Source: Competibacter_A sp037045685
GTDB lineage: Bacteria > Pseudomonadota > Gammaproteobacteria > Competibacterales > Competibacteraceae
Assembly (NCBI GenBank): GCA_037045685.1
Contig: JBAOII010000035.1
Span: forward strand, 1-64,000
Direction: 5' to 3'
Length of the DNA stretch: 64,000 nt
Shown piece after piece: positions 18,009 to 27,614 of the stretch. Position numbers and translations under genes: made by a program. Below the pieces are notes generated by a model, which saw only the letters and a list, made by a program, of their open reading frames with translations, had not been told where the DNA came from and did not search any database. How positions within the stretch are numbered: the stretch's first letter is position 1; each line of letters begins with the position of its first letter.

Positions 18009-18024
18009 TGGCATGTTTCATGCT
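18009..18024 (+). promoter_or_regulatory. Sigma54 (-24/-12) promoter of glnA
   Basis: TGGCATGTTTCATGCT has the GG and GC dinucleotides at the exact spacing of the TGGCAC-N5-TTGC consensus. It is 78 bp before the glnA ATG. Together with the upstream NtrC dyad and the downstream ntrBC genes this is a classical nitrogen-regulated promoter. Confidence 0.85.
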
Positions 18025-18101
18025 AAATTCTGGGCCGAATGATCGATTTTCTCCACTTCGACCGGTCAAGACCGATTTGTTAACCCGAGGATTCAACGAC
18101 A

Positions 18102-19511
18102 ATGAATGCTGCTGATGTGATGAAGCTGATCGAGGAAAAGGGCATCAAGTTCGTGGACTACCGTTTCACGGACACCCGCGGCAAGGAGCAGCATGTGACC
18201 GTGCCCATCAGCGCCGTGGACGAGGATGTGTTCGAGGACGGCAAGATGTTCGACGGCTCCTCCATCGCCGGCTGGAAGGGTATCCAGGAGTCGGACATGA
18301 TCCTGATGCCCGATCCCGCGACCGCCTGCGTCGATCCGTTCTTCGAAGAGCCGACCCTGCTGTTGACCTGCGACGTGATCGAGCCGAACACCATGCAGGG
18401 TTACGAGCGCGATCCGCGCTCGCTGGCCCGTCGCGCCGAAGCCTACCTGAAATCCACCGGCGTCGCCGACACCGCTTACTTCGGCCCGGAAAACGAGTTT
18501 TTCATTTTCGACGACGTGCGCTGGGGCGCCGATATCAGCGGCTGTTTCTGCAAGATCGATTCCTCCGAGGCCGGCTGGAACTCCGAGCGCGCCTACGAGG
18601 GCGGCAATTTCGGCCATCGCCCCGGCATCAAGGGCGGTTACTTCCCGGTGCCGCCGGTGGATTCCCTGCACGATATTCGCGGGGCGATGTGCTTGGCGCT
18701 GGAGCAGATGGGCCACACCGTCGAGGTGCATCACCACGAAGTCGCCACCGCCGGCCAGTGCGAGATCGGCGTCTTGTTCAACACCCTGGTGCGCAAGGCC
18801 GACGAAGTGCAATCGCTGAAATACGCGATCCAGAACGTCGCCCAGAGCTACGGCAAAACCGCCACCTTCATGCCCAAGCCCCTGGTCGGCGACAACGGCA
18901 GCGGCATGCACGTCCACCAGTCGCTGTCCAAGGACGGCGTCAACCTGTTCGCCGGGGACCAGTACGCCGGGCTGTCCGAAGCCGCCCTGTATTACATCGG
19001 CGGCATCATCAAGCACGCCAAGGCCTTGAACGCCTTCACCAACGCCTCCACCAACAGCTACAAGCGGCTGGTGCCCGGCTTCGAGGCGCCGGTGATGCTG
19101 GCCTACTCGGCCCGCAACCGCTCCGCGTCGATCCGCATCCCTTACGTCAGCAGCCCGAAGGGCCGCCGCATCGAAGTGCGGTTCCCCGATTCCACCGCCA
19201 ATCCGTATCTGGCCTTCGCCGCGATGATGATGGCCGGTCTGGACGGCATTCAGAACAAGATCCATCCGGGCGATCCGATGGACAAGGATCTGTACGATCT
19301 GCCGCCGGAGGAAGAGAAGGCCATTCCCAAGGTCTGCTTCTACTTCGACGAAGCCTTGGCCGCGCTGGACGCCGACCGCGAATTTCTCACCAAGGGCGGC
19401 GTGTTCACCGACGACCTGATCGACGCCTACATCAACCTGAAAAAAGATGATGTGACCCGGTTGCGGATGACCACCCATCCGGTCGAATACGACATGTACT
19501 ACAGCCTGTGA
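18102..19511 (+). CDS. glnA: Glutamine synthetase, type I
   Basis: A 469-residue GS-I enzyme that condenses glutamate and ammonia. Seen are MFDGSSIAGWKGI, the metal-binding GPENEFFIFD, the ATP-binding KPLVGDNGSGMHVHQS, the glutamate-binding loop NRSASIRIP and the adenylylation-site region KDLYDLPPEE with the regulatory tyrosine. It is followed by a strong terminator and then ntrB/ntrC. Transcription is expected from the sigma54/NtrC promoter upstream. Confidence 0.98.
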   Translation: MNAADVMKLIEEKGIKFVDYRFTDTRGKEQHVTVPISAVDEDVFEDGKMFDGSSIAGWKGIQESDMILMPDPATACVDPFFEEPTLLLTCDVIEPNTMQGYERDPRSLARRAEAYLKSTGVADTAYFGPENEFFIFDDVRWGADISGCFCKIDSSEAGWNSERAYEGGNFGHRPGIKGGYFPVPPVDSLHDIRGAMCLALEQMGHTVEVHHHEVATAGQCEIGVLFNTLVRKADEVQSLKYAIQNVAQSYGKTATFMPKPLVGDNGSGMHVHQSLSKDGVNLFAGDQYAGLSEAALYYIGGIIKHAKALNAFTNASTNSYKRLVPGFEAPVMLAYSARNRSASIRIPYVSSPKGRRIEVRFPDSTANPYLAFAAMMMAGLDGIQNKIHPGDPMDKDLYDLPPEEEKAIPKVCFYFDEALAALDADREFLTKGGVFTDDLIDAYINLKKDDVTRLRMTTHPVEYDMYYSL

Positions 19512-19557
19512 GGGCGTTCCGGTCGCCCGCGTGATCGGCCGCGAAACCGCCGTTTGC

Positions 19558-19586
19558 GACGCCCCCCTTCGGGGGCGTCTGTTTTT
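19558..19586 (+). terminator. Rho-independent terminator after glnA
   Basis: A 9-bp perfect stem GACGCCCCC / GGGGGCGTC with a CTTC loop, followed by TGTTTTT. It separates glnA from ntrBC, as in enteric bacteria, so some read-through would set the basal ntrBC level. Confidence 0.9.
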
Positions 19587-19793
19587 GCGCGGATGGCTGT
19601 GGCCGGTCCATGATTTCACTTTCCGCACCTTTTTGGTGCAAAAGGGCGACGAGGCCGACCCTCGCGCCGGGCAACGACGGGATGGGTGCGCCGAATCGGC
19701 GTGATCGATATGCCCTCGCGCGTGTCCCGAGGATCGGCCCGTTGGTTTGGTTCTTGCTGCATGTGTGGGCGACGAGCGAAAGGCGAGACGAGC

Positions 19794-20848
19794 GTGCTGA
19801 GAGACTATTACCGCCGGGTTGTGGATGGCTTGAGCGTCGCCGTGCTGGTGCTGGACCGGCGCTTGCGCCTGCTGTTCATGAACGCGGCGGCGGAGACGCT
19901 GTTCGAGTCGAGTTTCCGCAAGGCGCGCAAACTGGTCCTCTCGGAGCTGATCGTCGGCGCCGAGCCGTTCATCGCCGGATTGCGGCATTGCCTGGAGAGC
20001 GGCCACCCCTACATCGAGCGAGAGTTGCAGTTGATCTTTCCGCCGGAGCGCATCGTCACCGTGGATTGCACCGCCGGGCCGCTGTTGGAGCGAGACCCGC
20101 CGGCGGAATTGCTGCTGGAGCTGCGGCAGGTGGACTGGCGGCTGCGCATCAACCGGGAGGAACACATCCTGGCCCAGCACCACACCACGCGGGCGCTGGT
20201 GCGCAATCTGGCGCACGAAATCAAGAATCCGCTGGGCGGACTGCGCGGGGCGGCCCAACTGCTGGAGCGCGAATTGCCCGATCCGGCGCTGCGCGAATAC
20301 ACCGGCATCATCATCGGCGAGGCCGACCGGCTGCGCAATCTGGTGGACCGGATGCTCGGCCCCAACCAGCCCCGCGCCTACGACGAGGTGAGCATCCACG
20401 AAATCCTGGAGCGGGTCTGCGGGCTGGTGGAGGCCGAGGCCGATCCCGGTATCCGCATCGAGCGCGACTACGACCCCAGCATTCCGCCGGTCTGGGGCGA
20501 TGCCGACCGCTTGATCCAGGCGGTGCTCAACGTGGTGCGCAACGCCGTGCAGGCGCTCGACCGCCGGGGCCACATCATCCTGAGGACGCGGGTGCAGCGC
20601 CAGTACACCATCGGTTCCAAGCGCCACAAGCTGGTGGCCCGGCTGGATGTGATCGACGACGGTCCCGGCATCCTGCCCGAGCAGCAGGAGCGGATTTTCT
20701 ATCCGATGATCAGCGGCCGGCCGGACGGGACCGGCCTGGGTCTGTCGATCGCCCAGAACATCGTCAACCAGCACGGCGGTCTGATCGAATGTGGCAGCCG
20801 GCCCGGCGAAACCGTTTTCACGCTGTTGTTGCCCTTGGGAAAAACCGG

Positions 20849-20852
<4 letters not shown>
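19794..20852 (+). CDS. glnL: Nitrogen-regulation sensor kinase/phosphatase NtrB
   Basis: A 352-residue cytoplasmic histidine kinase from the GTG at 19794 (LRDYYRRVVDGLSVAVLVLD), matching NtrB length. The frame is open further upstream, but those residues do not look like the family. A PAS domain precedes the H-box NLAHEIKNPLGGLRGAAQLL, then the ATPase motifs NVVRNAVQA (N), DDGPGI (G1) and GTGLGLSIAQ (G2). With PII input it phosphorylates or dephosphorylates NtrC. Its stop overlaps the ntrC start. Confidence 0.93.
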
Positions 20853-22246
<1,394 letters not shown>

Positions 22247-22272
22247 GCGCGAGCGTCGCGGATCGGCCGACC

Positions 22273-22737
22273 GTGTTCGATGTCGTTCTGTACGAGCCGG
22301 AAATCCCGCCCAACACCGGCAACATCATCCGGCTGTGCGCCAACACCGGCGCCCGGCTGCACCTGATCCGACCGTTGGGGTTCCAGTTCGACGACCGGCA
22401 ACTGCGCCGGGCCGGGCTGGATTATCACGAGTGGGCGGCCGTGAGGTTGCATCGCGATTTGGCCGCCTTTCTCGCCGACGTGAAGCCGGCGCGGCTGTTC
22501 GCCTTCACCACCAAAGGCGCTCGTCTTTACCATACAGTGGCTTACCGGCCCGATGACGCCCTGCTGTTCGGCCCCGAAACGCGCGGCTTGCCGGCGGCGG
22601 TGCTGGGCGATATTCCCGCCGAACGGCGCTTGCGGTTGCCAATGCTCACCGCCGGCCGCAGCCTGAACCTGTCCAACGCGGTGGCGATCGCTTTGTACGA
22701 GGCGTGGCGGCAGTGCGGGTTTGAGGGTGGGGTTTAG
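22273..22737 (+). CDS. trmL: tRNA (cytidine(34)-2'-O)-methyltransferase TrmL
   Basis: A 154-residue SPOUT methyltransferase that modifies the wobble base of tRNA-Leu isoacceptors. The start at GTG 22273 gives FDVVLYEPEIPPNTGNIIRLC, aligning with E. coli TrmL; a TTG at 22243 overlapping the ntrC stop is possible. Family motifs RAGLDYHEW, LFGPETRGLP and the knot region RSLNLSNAVAIALYEAWRQ are seen. It lies 26 bp after ntrC and may be co-transcribed. Confidence 0.93.
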   Translation: MFDVVLYEPEIPPNTGNIIRLCANTGARLHLIRPLGFQFDDRQLRRAGLDYHEWAAVRLHRDLAAFLADVKPARLFAFTTKGARLYHTVAYRPDDALLFGPETRGLPAAVLGDIPAERRLRLPMLTAGRSLNLSNAVAIALYEAWRQCGFEGGV

Positions 22738-22820
22738 CCCCGATTCGGGCGGCCCTCGCGCCCGTGAGTTGAGCTATTCTTTGGCAGGGAGACACCAATA
22801 TCGTTGGAGGAGGGAAAACC

Positions 22821-23117
22821 ATGCAGCGAATCGGACTCAAGGAAGCGCTCGCGGTGCTACGCCAAGAACTCGGCGAGTCGATCTTGGCGGCGACTCACGA
22901 GTGGTTGCGCTTCGAGGTCGGTGAAATCACCTTGCAGTTTCAAGTTGAAGTCGAACGCGCCACGGAGGGCGAGGGTGGGATCAAGTTCTGGGTGGTGGAG
23001 TTGGGCGGCAAGCACGCGGCCACCTCCACGACCACCCACACCGTGACCATCCCGCTCAAGCCGGTCCGCAAAGACGGCTGCCCCGTCTTGACCGGAGGGG
23101 ACGAGATACCGGAGTAG
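22821..23117 (+). CDS. Trypsin-co-occurring domain 2 (trypco2)-like protein
   Basis: A 98-residue protein preceded by GGAGGAGGG. The N-terminal helix IGLKEALAVLRQEL, the strand pair LRFEVGEITLQFQVEVER, KFWVVELGG and the conserved end THTVTIPLKPV match the trypco2 domain, a small module that co-occurs with trypsin-like peptidases in NTP-dependent bacterial conflict systems (described by the Aravind group). It ends 12 bp before the giant trypsin-kinase-FGS gene, so the pair is an operon. Its molecular role is unknown; it is likely an adaptor. Confidence 0.8.
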   Translation: MQRIGLKEALAVLRQELGESILAATHEWLRFEVGEITLQFQVEVERATEGEGGIKFWVVELGGKHAATSTTTHTVTIPLKPVRKDGCPVLTGGDEIPE

Positions 23118-23129
23118 TGAGGATACGCC

Positions 23130-26100
23130 GTGGCCTGTCGCCGGTTCGAGCCCGAACGGGCGGTCGAGATCGTCGGGCCGGCCTACGGGTCGGGTTACCG
23201 GATCGGCGGTCGGCTGGTGCTGACCGCCGCCCACCTGTTCCCGACTGGCGTCGGGAGCGTCTGTCAGGTACGCTCCAAACCGACTTTCGGGACGGTCGCC
23301 GCCACGGTGGCGTGGACCGCGCCGGGAATGGATATCGCCGTGGTGGCGCTGTCGGCGGACGTGGCCGGTTGCGAGCCGGTGGCGTTCGGCGCTCTCTCTG
23401 CTGGCCCGGAGAAAGTCCGCTTCGATCTGTACGGGTGGCCGAAGTGGGCGCAAACGACCTGTCTCGATAAAAAACCGAAAGCGGGCGGGCGGCACATCGA
23501 CGGCCTGATCTACTTGGCCGACATTTCGCCCGACGGCCTGTTGGTGCTCGAACCCACGCGAGTTCCCGGTGCGCCGGCTCCGGGCGAGGACGGTTCCGCT
23601 TGGCAAGGGATTTCTGGCGCCGCCGTGGTCTGCGACGGCTTGGTGGTGGCGGTGCAGCGTCAGCACCAGAATCCCCGCCGCCCTGCGTCGCTGGAAGCCG
23701 AACCGCTGGTCAAGGTGTATGACGATCCGGACTGGCGTCGCCTGCTGGAACAGCACGGCGTTCCCGCCGCGCCCGACAAGCCATTTTTCGACGCGCTTTC
23801 GGAAGCTCTGGACGCCGCTTATCAACGGCGGGACGAGCAGTTGGCGACGGGTCAGGACGCCTCGGCGGCAAATGCCGAGATTCTGGACCTGAAAAGGCGG
23901 CGGCGCGCAGGTCCCCAGCTCAAGGCGGGCGATTTTCTGCTGGATGGCCGTTTCAGGTTGCTCGAACGCTTGGGTCACGGCGGCTTTGCGACCATTTGGA
24001 AATGTCTCGACCGGCAACGCCATGTGGTGGTGGCGCTCAAGGTATTGCACGGACAGTACGCCGATGATCGCACTCGTCGCGAGCGTTTCTTTCGAGGCGC
24101 GCGTCAGATGGCGACGCTGCATCATCCCGGCGTCGTCCAGGTGTTCGAAGAACGGCTCGAAGACGAGGGTTATTTCTTCTTCGTCATGGAATATTTGCCG
24201 GGTGGCGATTTCCATCAAGCGGTCCTTCAAAACCGCATTCCCCGATCCGACCGGCTGGCGATCATCGCGACGGTGGGCGAAGCACTCCAGTTCGCTCACG
24301 GAAAAGGGGTCATTCATCGGGATATCAAACCCGCCAACATCGTATTGGATCAAGACTGGCATCCCAAACTGACGGATTTTGACCTGGTGCGGGCGATGGA
24401 CACGACCGGCGGAACGCGAACGGGCGCATTGGGGAGTTGGGTGTACGCGGCGCCGGAGTTGATGACCCGACCGCAGGATGCGGGTGTGCCCGCCGATGTC
24501 TACGGGCTGGGCATGACGGCGGTGTTCGCGCTGTATGGGGCGGATTTACCCTACGACGTGGTCAGGGATGCGGTTGGCTTTGTCCAGAAGTTGGATGCCT
24601 CTCCAGCCATCAAGCAGGTTCTGCAACAGGCGATTCATTGGGATTGGAACGAACGCTATCCGACCGTTTCCGAATTTTCGCGAGCTCGGCTGGTTACACC
24701 GAGCAGCGCAGAAGAACAGCTAGAGCGGGGAGACCCGCCGGAACCGACCCAGCCCACCCCCTTCCGCGACCGCTTTCCCGACGGCACTCTCGGCCCGGCC
24801 ATGATCTGGCTGCCGGGCGGCACCTTCCGCATGGGACAGGACGACAGTCCCCACGAGGATGAAAAGCCGGCCCACGAGGTCGAGGTGAGCGGCTTTTCCA
24901 TCGGCCAGTACCCCGTGACCTTCGAGGACTACGACCGGTTCTGCAAGGCCACCGGGAGAAAAAAGCCGCGCGACCGGAACTGGGGCCGAGCCACTCGACC
25001 CGCGATCGATGTTTCTTGGGAGGACGCCACAGCGTACTGCGAGTGGCTTTCGGAGCAGACTGGAACACGCTACAGGCTGCCCACGGAAGCGGAATGGGAA
25101 TATGCCTGCCGGGCTTCGAGCGAAACGGAGTATTGCTTCGGAGACGACGAGGCGCAACTCGGAGAGTATGCCTGGTATTCGAAGAACGCTGGAAGAAAAA
25201 CGCATCCGGTCGGAGAGAAGCGAGCGAATGCCTGGGGACTCCACGACGTGCATGGCAACGTCTGGGAGTGGGTACGAGACTGGGATGGAGCGTACTCGGA
25301 GGAGCCTCAGCGGAATCCGAGTGGCCCCGAGTCGGGCTCCCTCCGGGTCGTTCGCGGCGGCTCCTGGGACGGCGGCGCCGAGGACTGCCGGTCGGCGTAC
25401 CGCGCCTGGGGCGACCCCGGCTACCGCGACGACGACCTGGGCTTCCGCCTGGCGAGGACTGGCTCTTGGCTCTCTAACGCTCTTACCCTTGCGCGGCAAC
25501 GGGTGATGGAGGGACCCATTCACATTCAGATGAAGCACCAAACCGAGAAAAAGCCCACCTATAAAGTCTACGAAGGTTTTCGGGATCGTCTTCAAGACGG
25601 TTCCAAAGCCCCGGAGATGGTGTATCTGCCCGGTGGGACTTTCAAGATGGGCGATGACCGGAGCGATCATCTCGACGAAGGACCCGTCCACTTGGTCACG
25701 CTAAGCCCCTTCGCCATCGGCAAGCACCCTGTGTTATTTGAGGAATACGACAAATTCTGCGAGGCCGAAGGTAGAACGAAACCGAGCGATCTGGGATGGG
25801 GCCGGAGCAACAGACCCGTCATCAACGTCTCTTGGGACGATGCGGTTGCGTACTGCGAATGGCTGAGCCGGCAGACGGGAGAGCAATATTGCCTACCGAC
25901 TGAAGCCCAGTGGGAGTATGTCTGTCGGGCGGGGAGCGAAACCGCTTATTGCTTCGGAAACGACGAGGAACAGCTTGGCGCTCATGCTTGGTATTGGGCG
26001 AACGCCGACCAAATGACCCATCCTGTGGGTGAAAAAAAAGCCAACGCTTGGGGCCTGCACGATATGCACGGAAACGTGTGGGAATGGGTGCAGGACGGGT

Positions 26101-26342
26101 ATGAACCTTATTCGGCAGAGCCTCAGCAAGATCCGACAGGACCGGAGACGAGCTTGGAGCGGGTCATTCGTGGAGGGGCTTGGAGCGGTCCAGGCCGTAA
26201 CTGTCGGTCGGCATTTCGCGGCTCTTGGCCTCCCCAAAATCGCGGTGGCTGGCAAGGCTTCCGCTTGGTGAGGCTTGTACCATTTCGCCGCATGATGATC
26301 TTGACTCCTTTTAGCAACAGAGCTGGCCCGCGATTTTTGTGA
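23130..26342 (+). CDS. Trypsin-like protease / Ser-Thr kinase / double FGS-domain protein
   Basis: A 1070-residue multidomain protein starting at GTG with GTGAGGA upstream. Residues about 10-180 are a trypsin-fold protease with His35 (LTAAHLF), Asp68 (GMDIAVVAL) and Ser162 (GISGAAV). Residues about 265-530 are a protein kinase: LGHGGFATIW glycine loop, Lys304 (VALKVL), HRD at 396-398 (IHRDIKPANIV), and DFD instead of DFG at 416-418. Two FGS/formylglycine-generating-enzyme-like domains follow (about 545-780 and 820-1055), each starting LPGGTFxMG and ending near GFRL. There is no signal peptide or membrane segment. With the upstream trypco2 gene it resembles reported conflict systems; a role in protein-triggered immunity is inferred. 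The FGS domains probably act as ligand-binding folds and not as sulfatase activators, because no sulfatase is nearby. Confidence 0.85.
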   Translation: MACRRFEPERAVEIVGPAYGSGYRIGGRLVLTAAHLFPTGVGSVCQVRSKPTFGTVAATVAWTAPGMDIAVVALSADVAGCEPVAFGALSAGPEKVRFDLYGWPKWAQTTCLDKKPKAGGRHIDGLIYLADISPDGLLVLEPTRVPGAPAPGEDGSAWQGISGAAVVCDGLVVAVQRQHQNPRRPASLEAEPLVKVYDDPDWRRLLEQHGVPAAPDKPFFDALSEALDAAYQRRDEQLATGQDASAANAEILDLKRRRRAGPQLKAGDFLLDGRFRLLERLGHGGFATIWKCLDRQRHVVVALKVLHGQYADDRTRRERFFRGARQMATLHHPGVVQVFEERLEDEGYFFFVMEYLPGGDFHQAVLQNRIPRSDRLAIIATVGEALQFAHGKGVIHRDIKPANIVLDQDWHPKLTDFDLVRAMDTTGGTRTGALGSWVYAAPELMTRPQDAGVPADVYGLGMTAVFALYGADLPYDVVRDAVGFVQKLDASPAIKQVLQQAIHWDWNERYPTVSEFSRARLVTPSSAEEQLERGDPPEPTQPTPFRDRFPDGTLGPAMIWLPGGTFRMGQDDSPHEDEKPAHEVEVSGFSIGQYPVTFEDYDRFCKATGRKKPRDRNWGRATRPAIDVSWEDATAYCEWLSEQTGTRYRLPTEAEWEYACRASSETEYCFGDDEAQLGEYAWYSKNAGRKTHPVGEKRANAWGLHDVHGNVWEWVRDWDGAYSEEPQRNPSGPESGSLRVVRGGSWDGGAEDCRSAYRAWGDPGYRDDDLGFRLARTGSWLSNALTLARQRVMEGPIHIQMKHQTEKKPTYKVYEGFRDRLQDGSKAPEMVYLPGGTFKMGDDRSDHLDEGPVHLVTLSPFAIGKHPVLFEEYDKFCEAEGRTKPSDLGWGRSNRPVINVSWDDAVAYCEWLSRQTGEQYCLPTEAQWEYVCRAGSETAYCFGNDEEQLGAHAWYWANADQMTHPVGEKKANAWGLHDMHGNVWEWVQDGYEPYSAEPQQDPTGPETSLERVIRGGAWSGPGRNCRSAFRGSWPPQNRGGWQGFRLVRLVPFRRMMILTPFSNRAGPRFL

Positions 26343-26385
26343 ACGAGTCGTTTTTGAACAAAGCCCATGGCGGGGTCACCATAAA

Positions 26386-27186
26386 TTATTGACCCTCCCC
26401 CCCATCGCGCGGATCGCCCAGCAGATACCGCCCGCAGAGCTTGTGGAACGCCTCCGAGGTTCTGGGGCCGGCCAGCCCGTCCACCTTCACGAAGATGCCG
26501 GGCAGGGTATTCATAAACCGTTGCAAGGCTTCGGCGGCGGGCGAAACGTCCGCCCGGGTGTAGCGGACCAACGGCCGCGCCGCGCGCTCGTCGCCGAACT
26601 GGATCGAGCCGCGTTCCGCCAGCCGCCGCAGCAGCACCGCTATCCCGCAACGCGGGGCGACGGCGGTTTCGCTCCAGGTGTCGTCGGTGACGTACTTGCC
26701 CTGGCTGTAGTGGGTCGAATAGTTCCACAGGTACGGGGAGGGCACTTCGGGGTGGTTCAGGCGGTAGCCCCAGCCGCCGCGACCTTCCAGCGCGAACAAG
26801 GTGCCGGCGATGCTCCAATCTTCCCACTGGTCGAAATGCCACAGGCACAGGGCGTCGGTGGCGCTGTCCTCCCAGGCGAACGGCGGCTCTCCGTCGAGCG
26901 GCCTGCCGTCCGGCACATGCCGGGTTCGGTCGGTCAGCGGATCGCCGTTGTGCGGGTGAACGGTGAAGTCGCGGCCGGTATCGGCGTAATGCAGCGCGGC
27001 GACCACGAACCAGGGTATCTTGAGCCGGGCGCTGACGGCGTGATAGCGGCCCCAGTCGGCCAACAGCGCATCCGCCAGTTCATCCGCTTCGGCGGATCGC
27101 TCCGCCCGGATATCGCAGGCGGAGAACAAGCGCCCGTATTCGGCTCGCAATTCCTCGGTGAGAACGACGCGGCTCATCGTGATCAA
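26386..27186 (-). CDS. Putative lysozyme-like protein with C-terminal peptidoglycan-binding-like region
   Basis: A 266-residue protein. The central part (KIPWFVVAALHYADTG, then HPHNGDPLTDRT and ESATDALCLWHFD) resembles a family of uncharacterised lysozyme-fold proteins. Residues about 195-255 (GSIQFGDERAARPL, then LPGIFVKVDGLAGPRTSEAFHKL) look like a peptidoglycan-binding type 1 helical domain (GxxGxxT pattern). No signal peptide is evident, so the target is unclear. Two in-frame starts (27186 and 27177) are possible. It is convergent with the trypsin-kinase gene, 43 bp away. Confidence 0.6.
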   Translation of the reverse strand: MITMSRVVLTEELRAEYGRLFSACDIRAERSAEADELADALLADWGRYHAVSARLKIPWFVVAALHYADTGRDFTVHPHNGDPLTDRTRHVPDGRPLDGEPPFAWEDSATDALCLWHFDQWEDWSIAGTLFALEGRGGWGYRLNHPEVPSPYLWNYSTHYSQGKYVTDDTWSETAVAPRCGIAVLLRRLAERGSIQFGDERAARPLVRYTRADVSPAAEALQRFMNTLPGIFVKVDGLAGPRTSEAFHKLCGRYLLGDPRDGGEGQ

Positions 27187-27232
27187 TCCGTTACGGTTGG
27201 TTGTCGGTCGGCGCGAAGCGCCGCGCCCGAGC

Positions 27233-27478
27233 CTAGGCGCCGGCCGCGCGCAAGGCGAATTTCACCGCCAGCCAAATGCCCAGAATCAGCAGCACGGTCA
27301 AGCCCAGCCCCACGATGATGAAATGGATGGGCCGGCCATGCCGGAAATCTCGCTCCTGATTCCGCGAGCTTTGAACGCCCATGAAGGAGGACAGCACGCT
27401 GAATACGATGTCGAGCGCGCCGGGCTGCTTGGGGGAATCCTTGGGATCGGGTTTGGAAGAGGTGTCGGGGGTGGTCAT
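27233..27478 (-). CDS. DUF2970 family small membrane protein
   Basis: An 81-residue protein. A polar, proline-rich N-terminus is followed by VLSSFMGVQSSRNQERDFRHG, the DUF2970 signature, and one transmembrane helix (about residues 51-74, HFIIVGLGLTVLLILGIWLAV). Function is unknown. It is divergent from the pigment operon, with 136 bp between them. Confidence 0.85.
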   Translation of the reverse strand: MTTPDTSSKPDPKDSPKQPGALDIVFSVLSSFMGVQSSRNQERDFRHGRPIHFIIVGLGLTVLLILGIWLAVKFALRAAGA

Positions 27479-27614
27479 GTCGCGGATGTCGTTTTGATAC
27501 GGTTAGGGGGTGGCAAGGTTCGGTCGGTTGATCCGAGTTCGTTCCGCAAGCCGGCGGCGGGCATGAATTGCCGCCGAACTTTGCTACAGTAAAGCATCAA
27601 CCTGTCCGACTTCC

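Noticed and set aside
18093..20774. An 893-codon open frame antisense to glnA and ntrB.
   Set aside because: No domain or codon-usage support. It mirrors strongly conserved genes on the other strand.
23130..26342. FGS domains as formylglycine-generating sulfatase activators.
   Set aside because: No sulfatase is nearby, the domains are duplicated and fused to protease and kinase, and by eye the expected catalytic cysteine pair near the domain end is not present. A binding role is more likely.
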